Below are positions 53,470 to 64,000 of a DNA stretch of 64,000 nucleotides, in pieces. The stretch comes from Bugula neritina. Taxonomy: Eukaryota > Bryozoa > Gymnolaemata > Cheilostomatida > Bugulidae. The stretch is from the NCBI GenBank assembly GCA_964035545.1, contig OZ037765.1:27540504-27604503 (forward strand). The letters are read 5' to 3'. Both the position numbers and the translations under genes were made by a program. The notes beneath the pieces were generated by a model. The model did not search any database and was not told the origin of the DNA. It saw only the letters and a program-made list of their open reading frames with translations. Position 1 is the first letter of the stretch; each line of letters opens with the position of its first letter.

Positions 53470-56400
53470 AAAGCAAACCAAGGCTAATTTGTTCTACTAA
53501 ATAATTTAATCAAGATCCTAAGAAATTAAAAAATTAGTTGTTGGTTTATTAAAAACACACAAAGAATTACTACATGGTACGTAGTTTGAGTTATTGAAAT
53601 AGCAACATTTTAAAATGGCTGAAAAAAAATTAGAAACATTTGTTTTTTTAAAAAAGCATCAATAATTTTAACAACTAGGCAGCTATTCCTGATGGCAAAT
53701 TGATTACCTAAACAACGAATACATATACTATGAGTATGTGAGGTCAGAAAGTTTTACATAGAAAACTGCGCACTTAAACTCACAGTTACTGCCAAATCTA
53801 TAGGCAATTTTAATCTGAGTCAGTTAAGATCAATGACTCAGTCAGTGAGCCAGCGACAGAGACGCCGACTGTCACTGGGATTACTGTGGTTACATTTTAA
53901 TAAGGATGAGAAAATTAACCTCTTCTGATTTTATAAATTCAAAATTACCAAAATTACTATTATAGTTATATTAGACTTAATATAACATTAAGTTTGACTA
54001 TAAATATAAGTTAAAGTATTATAACTTTTAGTTATAATAATTATAACTAATACTTTACTTTCCATTACAATCAATATTATGATTAATAAATTTTATTTCA
54101 ATTACCAAATCAATTATAATAATAATGTGACAAAAATTATAAAATTACAATATTACAAAAGAGTAAATCAGCAAACCTAAAAACAACCTAAAGAAATTCA
54201 AATAATTTAAATAATCAATTCAACTCCAATTATATTTATTTTTAAAATAACAATATGTACACATTCATTATTTAATTTAGGTATGACATTATGATTATGA
54301 TTATAAATGATTATAAGATTTAATATTAATTATATTTAATTTCATTATTTTATAAATATTATTAAATTTAATGTTCATAATGATATTCAATATTCATATT
54401 GATAATAATATTATTATCAATAAAATTGAATATAATATTTAAATTTGAATTAAATATTAATTTGAAAGCCAATTTAAATTGTGACAAATAAATATTCTAA
54501 ATCTAATCAGTAATTAAGTCAAAACTTTTCATGTTTTCAGTTTTTGTGCTGATTCAAAGACCATGACTTTGAGCCATCGATATGAGTATCACTATTACTG
54601 AGCTGGAATATTATGGAGTTCATTGATCACTATCACATGCATTTCCGCAATTGATGGGTTTTCAAGTTGTCACATCATGAATTCGTTGACTTGTCTATCG
54701 CTTGTAGCAACACCAATTTGGTGGTCAAGGACAATAAACTGGAAAAGACATAATATTATTATTTGTTGATTTAATTGTTTTATCAATGTATTTTTTAATT
54801 GATATTATTTTTATTTTAGCGGTTACTGACCCTGAATTAGAAATAATAATGTTTTCAGTTATTGGGCGCTGAACACAGTGCTTCGAAGATCTCAAGTTTA
54901 AAGTTAGGAGGGAAAGAGAGAGAGAGGAGTTCGACAACGTCTCTCTATAAGCTGTGCGCTTAGTCACTGCTTATTCGGTGCTGCTTCTAATAGTTCTAAA
55001 AAATCAATTTGTAACTTCAATAGAAGTTTTGAAAGTTAATACACAAATACGTGTATTTGCCTGAATAAAAAAAAAATTAAGATCTAGTAAAATTCTCTCA
55101 AGAAATATGGGAAAAGTTCTGCATTTCTAATAGACACTTTAACTCTGACTTGGCGATTGTATTTTTATTTTTTATCTAAACTTCCTGTAACCTTTGCATA
55201 TTCACAATTTACATTTAGTTTTACTAAAATATGATTATCATTATAGGCCACAGACCTTTATTCATTTATTCATATTAGTAGCAGTGAATATAAATAATGT
55301 TTTATAGAACAGCATGGTGAAAATTGCATCAATTCAAATCAGTTGAATCATTAACTTTCAATCACACTCACAGTCATTCTCAGTCTCACAGTCATTGTGG
55401 TTGTGATTGTCATTGTGAATCATTGTGATTGTGATACTGATTGACTATTGAGTATTGAGTGATTGAAATTGTGATTGTCAATCATCAATGGCTAACCAAA
55501 GTTAAAGTGAAAGTTTATTCAAAATAATTCAATTTCATACTGCTGATAAAAAAGTATTACTATTAGTATTACTAGTAGTAGTAGTATTACTATTACTCAG
55601 TATTACTATTAGTCATGCTCAGCCTCATCTCATGATCCATGGTGATGTTGATTCTGATAGTGATACTCATACTTATGCCTATGGTAATCTCAATCTGATA
55701 GTAGTACTACTAGTAGTACTGGTGGTACCGCAGGCGTAGTTGGTAGTTTCAACTAGTAATACTAATACTGAACTAAAAATAGAATTGGTGAATCACGTGC
55801 AATTGCATGATAATGCACTTGGTTATGGTAGAAGTTTAAAATTAATTAAACAGATTAAATAATAACATTTTATTAATTTTTAAATTTAGTTATTATTATT
55901 ATTAATATTATTGTTATTATCGGATTCGTAAGAACTAAAATGCATACTTCATAAAACGAAATTCTGACTCACTGACATCAGTATTACTATTAGATATCAA
56001 TTTCAATGACTAAAAAGTCAACAAATTAAAAAACAATATGCGGTGTAGTACTTGAGTTTAAAAATGCCTTTACCAAGTAACCCATGCCCTGCTAATGCAC
56101 AAACTAACAATATGTAATACCTAACTATAACATACAGTTACACCCATGGCTAGTCTACTGGATCTAGAATTTTTGGTCTATAAACGGAAAAAAGTACTTA
56201 TTACAGGGCCATTTACCTTAAAACTATAAGTAACAATTCCCTATTTTAGTGCAAAATTTGGAAAATGTTCTAGCATAAATTTTTTATCAAGTATAATCTT
56301 TTTTTTGCCTTTGACAGTCAAAGAACTTTGTTTGGGTTTTGGCTTAAACCCAGTAGTGCTTGATAACTGTTGATGAAAATTCGAAAAAATGTATTTTGGG

Positions 56401-56480
56401 CAACTAAGCATAAGCCCAAGTTGCCCTTTTTTATGTTGAATAAATAAATATCAACATGCTTATATGCTTTGGTCCCTAGC
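53470..56480. other. AT-rich region between SIDT-B and TP53RK
   Basis: 53480-53860 resembles DNA upstream of SIDT-A. 54470-55180 resembles 29440-30165. 55370-55480 is a (TGATTGTGA)-like simple repeat and 55555-55615 an AGTAGTATTACTATT repeat. No convincing exon. A noncoding first exon of SIDT-B is expected just upstream of 53457, where an acceptor (TTTTGCAG) precedes the start codon. Confidence 0.55.
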
Positions 56481-56482
56481 AA

Positions 56483-57599
56483 ATGGATGTGTACAAACAA
56501 GGAGCTGAAGCCAGAATTTATTTGACAACATTTCTCGGAAAAAAATGTGTGATTAAAGAAAGATTCAAAAAATCATATCGCCATCCTCAACTTGAAGAAA
56601 ATTTGAGCACACAGCGTCTCAAGAATGAAGTGCGAGCATTAATTAAATGTCGACAATGTGGTATGTATTAAATTGTATACATGTCTATATTATGCAAATG
56701 AGTGCAAATCATTTTCATTTGTTACAAATTGTTTTAAGCCGTTGTTTTTAGATTTCAGGAGTTTTTACTTTTCATCTTAAATAAAATATAAAAATTTCTT
56801 TCAATATTGCATACCAATAAACACTGAAAATATCTTTTATAAGCATGTATTTTATTAAAACTTGCGGGAGTGAATGGCCTATTTTCTGTTTCAAGATATA
56901 CATGTAAGTTTACTTTTAAATTATAGGCGTACCAACTCCCTCATTACTTTATGTGGATCAAATGAAAAACTCCATATACATCGAATATTTAGATGACTGT
57001 GTAACTCTCAAGGAATGGATTGATCGCCTCCTCTCCAACAAGGATGAGCCAAGTCTCGATGAAGCTGCTAAAGCCTTAGGAGAAGTTATAGCAAAACTTC
57101 ATTTAAATGGCATCATACATGGCGATTTAACTACATCCAATTTCTTGGTTAGAGCGAGCCAAATGAATGAGTTTCAGCTCATAGTTATAGATTTTGGGCT
57201 TACCACAATAGAAAGTGCCAATAATCCTGAAGACAAAGGTAACTGATACAGTATTGTCTAGGCTTAGGCCAATGTTATATAGATGTAAGTTTGCACAAAG
57301 TGTCTATGTGTGGACCACTGCACTTCATTGGTAGTTTCGAGAAAAAAGTCATGGCAAATATAACATAAACGCAAGTTTGACAATTTTACTCTATTTTTCA
57401 TATAAATGGCTTTATTTCCATAGGTGTAGATCTATATGTCCTGGAAAGAGCGTTCCTTAGTACACACCCAAACACAGAACAGCTCTTTAAATTGGTACTG
57501 AATGCTTACAAGCACGCATATGGCGGCAATAGTAAAGATACATTTGCCAAACTTGATGAGGTTCGATTAAGAGGGCGAAAGCGAACAATGGTTGGTTGA
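56483..57599 (+). CDS. TP53RK: TP53RK/Bud32 (PRPK) kinase of the KEOPS complex
   Basis: Exons 56483-56660, 56927-57238 and 57424-57599, 666 nt, 221 residues, close to archaeal/compact eukaryotic Bud32 lengths. GT-AG introns, phases 1 and 1. Motifs: QGAEARIY nucleotide loop, [13 protein letters not shown] (catalytic Lys and family signature), [10 protein letters not shown] catalytic loop, IDFGL metal-binding motif, and a C-terminal RGRKRTMVG ending as in the family. The protein is the small ATPase/kinase of KEOPS, which supports t6A synthesis on ANN-decoding tRNAs. The start chosen is the first ATG before QGAEA, just after a possible acceptor (CCCTAG), so a 5' noncoding exon is possible. Convergent with the DLG5-like gene 0.47 kb away. 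Confidence 0.95.
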
Positions 57600-58070
57600 A
57601 ATCAGGAGGAGACACAGCAGTCATGCTAAATGGCATATATGTTATGTGCATTGCCTTTAATAAAAATTGGTTTTTTTTTAAATATTTGTATATTGACTAT
57701 TTCACAAAACAAAATATATCTGCCAATTCAACATATATCTTTACTGACACAATATATACAAAATTTAAAATTAATCTGCAGCAATAATCATTAATAAATT
57801 TCAAAAGACTGCAAATTTTAGGTGTTGAATAGTATGTTATAAATGTCTAAATTTTGGTCATGAATAATTTGCAGTCAAAACTTATTGAAAAATAGAAAAA
57901 TATCAGGAGCGGAAAGCAATAATCTATAAAGGAATGTTATAGTATTCCAGTTACAACATGCAGTCTGATATATTAGATAAGATATTAGATTGTAATATTG
58001 TGTATACATAATTTGTACAGTATCGTAGTGCAACAGTTTCCACTTTTTACATATAGCTCCTGTTGGGTTG

Positions 58071-58844
58071 TTACAGCCACACATGCTTTTCCTGCTCCTC
58101 ATCAACAACACGCTTGATATTTTGGTGCATAGCTGCCATATTAGCACCTTGAACTTCCACTAAAAAATATAGAAAACACTGGCGTAAATGGTTAGCTGCA
58201 GCAGAAAATAGTTAATCAAGATTCACAGTACTTAACAGTATCTGTAATGCCTTGGTAAAAAAATGGAAAACTAGTCAAAGCTGTAATATTTCAATGGGTA
58301 TCATAAGGAAGTTGTTCCAAATCTGTGAATTAAATCACATTAAAATCACCCATGTTTGATCATTCTAAGAGTGGTAGTGAGCATGGTGTCATCGTAGATA
58401 GACGCTTCCCAGTTAGACGCTAGGCTAAATTTCTCAAATGCACGCTTCCCAGTTAGACGCTAGGCTAAATTTCCCACATGCACGCTTCCCAGTTAGAGGC
58501 TATTTATTTTGGTACAATATATGTATTTTATACATATGCTTTTTTATTTGAAGATTACAGAAATATGTGTATTTTGGTAATATTAGATTTTCTTCAATTT
58601 TGAAATAAATTCTTTTGATTTGTATTAACTTATTAATTTTGCATTTTCTATACTTCTTGTTGTTTGAAAAAATATTTCATTAACAAGTATTCATTGAAGA
58701 TAATATCTATTATTGCTGTATTTCTGGTTTTTTTTTGTTTTACACAAATCCGTGAAAATTGGAATATTATTCCAGAGAATACATATTAACTATTTTTCAT
58801 GTTTAGCAACCAATACAACAGTTATATAAGTATAAATAGGTATA

Positions 58845-58902
<58 letters not shown>

Positions 58903-61900
58903 ACCAAAATAAAAAATGATGTCTAACGGGAAGCATATAAGTGGGAAGCGTCTATCTGGGATGAAACCGTATGCATTGTTTATGCTGTAAACTATGGTCC
59001 TTCATCTATACAATTTGAGCAACATAAAAGAAGAAAATCGTATTCTCTCATTGCTACACTGCTAAGCAAGTAGGTACGATCCTCTAGCATGGCTTTTTAA
59101 TTCTAGTATATAGCTTGCGGTGCATCAATTTTAATTTACTTTTCAGCATATTTTTTGACATCTAAGACGTTTGTTTCATATTGTTCAGAATGAAAGAAGA
59201 CCTAAAAGGTGGTAAACTGACAGTTATCTTGCATAAACTTTCTTTATTGATTCACTCACCAGTGAAGAGGTTCTTGAATTCTAACTCAATTTTAGAAAAA
59301 TACTCAAAGAGTTCTTTGGCAGACTTGCTTGATAAATGATCAGGCAGAAATCGAGGATCTTTTACTTCTCTGGAAAACACAAATTAAAATAATGTAATTC
59401 AAAGTTTCGAAAACTATAGTGATGTACATAACAGATACAATAAAATAATGATAAATGCTACAAAATAAATTCATTTGAAATCAATGCCTAAAAGTTAACT
59501 AATGTCAAAATTAGACAGAAAATTCAAACTAAAAAATATGAAAGTAAGTGTTAGTAACACTTACTTTATTTGTTTGAGAGATTTGTGTTTAATGTATATA
59601 ACAATGGGGTAGAGCTTGCATCTGCGCATTCGATCAATTGCCAGTGGATGAACCCTCAATAAACTGTGCCGATTCTGAAAAGAACATAATTATTCAAGGA
59701 GTGAGCTGTTTACAAGCTATAAAATATGAGGGTTTGTCTTCCCAAATTCAACATATATTACTGTTTTTAACAAAAATCAAGCTTTATATCAACTAAAAAT
59801 AACATTTAAAGTGATTAGGTAAACAAATAAGAGCAGGTGTGGTAGGAAAAAATTATCCGTGTCCAATTAAATTTGCCTCACCGATTGAGCTATTCTGTGT
59901 AGCGTATCTGTTCGGGTGACCTTAAATAGGTCATTGACCTTCTTATAGTCAACAAAGACCCCTTTACTAATGTCATCCTCTATGACAGTATTGTCAGTAT
60001 TGAGAAACTCCTCTTCATATTCCTTGAACTTATCAAAAGACTCATTCACTAACTTCTGTATCAGAGCTTCAGCAAATGGGCCCAGTATGACTACAGGCCT
60101 TGGATAATGACCTACAAGTAAATTAGTATATCATATAACATTTCCACCTCAAGTTACAGTATGTGTAAATAACAGTGTTGTTTACAAAAGCTAAGCTTAG
60201 CTTTTTAATTCACAAAAAAATTAAGACATCATAACTTGTAGCAAGATATTGGCTGGAATTTTAATTTACATTTTATTTTCTCTACTCGCTGATACAGGAG
60301 AGGTGCACCGTCATCTGCAGTTGGCACATTGTCATTACTAGCACTGAGATCAGAAAATGAGGTCAATTCACGGCTGTCTTTGGAACCGCTGCGCTGGTGT
60401 TGATGACGACCACTTCGTCGTTTGAAAAAACTCCGCCTCCCGATGGATCCATTTCGTTTGCTTGACTTGGAGTCTTCATCGGGCATCACATCAGAGAAGC
60501 TGCGTCTAAGAGAATACGACTCCTCCATTCTTAAAATAGAAGAACCGAAGTTTTGCAGGATATTATATAGCAGCTTGCTTTACATCAGCAAAATTGAAAG
60601 CCCTGTTCAGTATTCTCAAAACTTGTTCAATAACATTCTTTAGCATCAATGCAAGTAGAAGCAAAGTCAGTGAAAACAAATTAGAAAAGTAAACAAATTG
60701 CTTAGTTGGAATAAACATGCTAAAAATACAAACTCACTTTATTCTACTGGGTACAACTCCACTGCTACCAATTTTGTTGTCCATTTCATCAATTTTGCAG
60801 ACATACCATTTGCCGATCTGACCATACAGTAGACTGTTCTCTACTCGGAACAAATCACCCGGTGATATGCTCAACTCTTCTGCAGCCTCTGCCTCATACT
60901 TGAAGTGAGCACGGACATAGAAATGATCACCGGAGCCAGCGTGAATCATACTGTATTCTTCAAAACAACACACACATTAAATAGATCTAAAATTTTATAA
61001 GTAGCTATTACTAGGTCATAATGTTTATTAAAATAAAATAATGGGAGCAAACCAGTCAACTGGTAATATGGTAACTAAGATTTGTTTAGAATGCAATACT
61101 GCACATTGATGGACTTACTTACTGTGACTTATCCATTTAGTTGGCCTCATAAATACAATTATATCATATGCTGGTGACATGCAACACTTTACATTGAAGC
61201 ACTTACTGTTGAGGTTATGCTGAGCAACCACACTGATGGTGTCAGATGGTCTGTTGAGTTCAGTAGCAACCTGCTCGGCTGTGAAACCTTTCAGGTCTTT
61301 GCCATTGATAACTAGGAGCTGATCAGCAATGCGGAGGTCAGAGTTGGAAAACGGGCTGTCGCTAGAGATCTCGGCTACGAAGACGCCGGTGATGTTACCT
61401 CCACACAGCCGCAGCCCTACTTCCTGTGACATTCTTTGCACAGTAATCTTCCGGGGTGGATCAGTCCCTGATTCATCACTACTACTTCTGAAACACAAAT
61501 TTCACCAAAAACATATTCACCTGTCCACCTATACCACACCGAGTGTTAGTTACAATATTCCACTAGATGAACAATTGCCAGCTCTTTCCTAATTAATTTC
61601 TACTAGTAAAAATACTTACATAATTCAACATGCAATTTTTTGACTAAAAAATATAACAAGAGTATTTAAGATAGATTCACCGAGCTAGTCATATTATGTT
61701 TGTCACAGAAAATAGATAAAAAATGAACTACTAAAAACATTTGTCATAAGTTACCCATTGCTGTGTACAACATAAAGGGGTTTCTTCTGAGAATGGCCAT
61801 TCTCCAAGTATGCATGTATGGTTTGTATGCTACCAGTTACTGAGTTCTTGTCCACATCTTGACTCTGCTCGGGGAAATGTTTACAACCTGAAAGAACCAT

Positions 61901-64000
61901 GCTAAAGAATTAACTGGCACTCGGTTACAATAAAATTTAATACCCAAATTATCAAGATAATACTATTATATAAATTATATAATATAATATCATTATTGTT
62001 ACATACGCTTAGGATTATATTGCACTTTCATTTTGACTTTTCCGTCTCCTGACTGCCATGATTTCAAAACAGTTGAAGCCATCTCGTAACTGGCCGTCCT
62101 CATGTTGATACCACAAAACTAAGAGATACAAAACACGGGTAAGTTGTTGCAAGATTAACTTATAACCACAAAGTGACAAGTCATTCTACCAGCTGATAGA
62201 AGAACTTGACAACTTTTAAACAAACCAATACTTGGAATATTTAACAATATTTTGATGGAACTTAAACAATAGACTCATCCAGGCTGAAAGGAAATATATA
62301 TTATCATAATCATGATTTAGTATCTCACTATTCAGATAAATCTCAACACACTAATGACTTCGTGTCTCTATTTCAAGCTTAGAACAATACCTCTATTATC
62401 TGATCGCCTTTTTCAATTCCAACTTCTGCTGCCAAGCTCTTCGGGCTGACGGAAGTTATGAAAATGCCAGTTCCTGGCTGCTCGGTTATTGTGATGCCCA
62501 GATGTTCAAAAGACGTATCCAACTCTAGCTCTCTCAGCACTCCCTCCTTCAACCTACAAAACAATAACTTCAGGCTCATGCAAGTTGAAAAGACTTGAAA
62601 ACCATATCCATTCAATTGAAATCATTTCTCATAAAATGAAAACAAAAGCAAAAAAATCAAACAGAAAGAGGAAACACGTGATCAAATAGCTTTATGATAT
62701 ATTTTAAGCAATTTTCTGGTCACTTGCATGCATCTTGTATAACAATTAATTAAATAATATTGAAAATCAATGTATACACGCGTATCTCTAAGTCACTCAC
62801 TTTTTGTGACGAAGGTTCGTGCCTCTGCCATGAATAAATTCTTCAGATTTCCGATAGTAAAACTCTGGAGCCAAGGGAGAAGATAGTGGACTGCTTCTTC
62901 CGGACGATACTGAAGAAATTAGAGAACAACTCCAAACATTGCAAACTCATGTAATATTGTATTTCAGTTGTGAATAATTATCGACAACTTAGTTGATCTG
63001 CGGCTCCAAACATACCAACAATTACTACAAGACAGATAACCAACACCTCTGGAAACTGGGATGGCCTCTTTACAGTAGATATATAATGGAACTTGCTAGA
63101 AATTGATAATTATGAAACAGATTGCTTATTTTGTCATTTTGTCAATCCTTATTCATTGAGCACTCAAAATGCATTGAGTTTAAGATATACATTTATATAA
63201 TTTTTAGATTTATATACAAATATTTTATTAGAACGAAGAAAAATTTCTTTTCAATTTTTTAAAACTTCAAAACATAATTGTTGACGAAATTTATCAATAT
63301 TCTATATTATGTGAGTTGGGTGTAGTAGTAATGAGCTACAATTTCTTAGCTAAATGGTCTCCCGATACAACGTGCTGTTAAGTCAAGCTAACAAATGTTT
63401 TGATTTTTCTTCGACAGCAGAAACTATTGAGAGCACAACTCTACTACTACGCAATGTAAATACCAACGCACAAACTTCTAGACAACAGCACCTACCAATT
63501 TCTAATGAGTTAGAGTTGAGAGATCTCTTGTTGGATGAGACACTGTGATTGGAGGGAAACTTTACTCTGGCTGTAGAGTAGTCAGTGCTGGACGCAGGTC
63601 TAACCGGCACAGCGTGGTGTATCTGAGAACTGCCGGGAGCAAACTTCCTGTCTAGCGTGTGACTCTGAAATATCCACCATTAGCCGTGGTAGTACAGGCA
63701 TGTGTATATATGACAGAGTAGCTGAGATAAGCACTGTACTCAACAGTTTATAACTCAATCTGTATGCAACCTGGTCAAACAGTTTAAGCTCCCGGTAATG
63801 CAGTAGTTGAAGGTAAACATCATCATGAGTAAGAAAGGAGCATACCTGGTATGGAGCAATGGAGGAATCATTGCCATCTTTATGGTTGTATCTATCATTG
63901 GGCGACATGAAGAATGGAGAGCTGTACATCTTCTCAGAATATGGAGGCGGAGGAGAACAAGATGGCTGAAATATCTTGTGCGGATTAGACGGAGTGGAAA
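58071..64000 (-). CDS. DLG5: DLG5-like MAGUK, 3' 13 exons (gene continues past right edge)
   Basis: Exons: 64000-63846 (partial), 63664-63496, 62909-62801, 62553-62391, 62118-62007, 61887-61755, 61487-61207, 60957-60738, 60529-60270, 60111-59882, 59674-59565, 59369-59260, 58159-58071. All junctions are GT-AG and phase-consistent; about 713 codons visible. Order: Ser/Pro linker, PDZ (LGITI binding loop, GDQIIE), linker, PDZ (VGLRLCGGNITGVFV), SH3 (HFYVRAHFKYEAEAAEELS), basic hook (SFFKRRSGRHQHQ), guanylate kinase-like domain (RPVVILGPF without a canonical P-loop, hence probably not catalytic), ending VVDEEQEKHVWL. The PDZ-PDZ-SH3-GK layout and VDEEQ C-terminus favour DLG5 over DLG1-4 or ZO. 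Acts as a cell-junction/polarity scaffold. Confidence 0.88.
58385..58968. mobile_element. MITE of the GGTGTCATCCCAGATAGACG family, copy 3
   Basis: Ends GGTGTCATCGTAGATAGACG and the inverted GGTTTCATCCCAGATAGACG. Imperfect 8-bp target duplication (GTGAGCAT and GTATGCAT, 6 of 8). The left end has two to three tandem CGCTTCCCAGTTAGACGC-type motifs; the interior has a TA array (58847-58898). It lies in the last intron of the DLG5-like gene. Confidence 0.82.

Overview
The window is AT-rich, intron-rich animal nuclear DNA from an invertebrate, probably an early-branching metazoan such as a sponge or cnidarian (phylum inferred, not proven). Host genes have many short exons with GT-AG introns. I recognise a SID-1/SIDT dsRNA-channel family gene present twice, a TP53RK/Bud32 kinase, a DLG5-type MAGUK scaffold, and the 3' end of an unidentified gene. 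Most of the rest is layered transposable elements.

Layout. 1-18.7 kb (minus): SIDT copy A, exons 1-10 of 21; the rest lies left of the window. Intron 5 carries about 6 kb of nested DNA-transposon material, and intron 4 carries a 7.5-kb Ty3/gypsy element. 18.7-33 kb: a TE graveyard with two long hairpins, a foldback element, a decayed LINE, several MITEs, a hAT-type element, and a patch (29.4-30.2 kb) paralogous to the DNA upstream of SIDT copy B. 33-42.6 kb: a nearly intact Ty3/gypsy element nested inside the ORF3 of an older relative. 43-44 kb (plus): three 3' exons of an unidentified gene with alternative terminal exons. 44.5-53.5 kb (minus): SIDT copy B, a complete 21-exon gene (821 codons) with no frame break. 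56.5-57.6 kb (plus): complete TP53RK. 58.1-64 kb (minus): 3' part of a DLG5-like gene, convergent with TP53RK and running off the right edge.

The two SIDT genes are tandem paralogs. Every shared exon has the same boundaries and all length differences are multiples of three. Copy A has gained 7 residues in TM1 and 27 residues in the cytoplasmic loop, and remains open despite about 13.5 kb of intronic insertions.

The most unusual finding is in the Ty3/gypsy elements. Downstream of pol, where some relatives carry env, they have a third gene (ORF3). It appears to be expressed from a private intron: a 25-nt first exon with its own ATG, a GTGAGT donor, a 264-nt intron and a TTTTTCAG acceptor lead into a C2H2 zinc-finger/basic/coiled-coil protein. 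The older element, diverged and interrupted, has the same architecture (28-nt exon, phase-1 junction, 271-nt intron, related zinc finger). This supports a real, conserved spliced accessory gene. At the gag-pol boundary the gag stop and a pol ATG overlap as ATGA.
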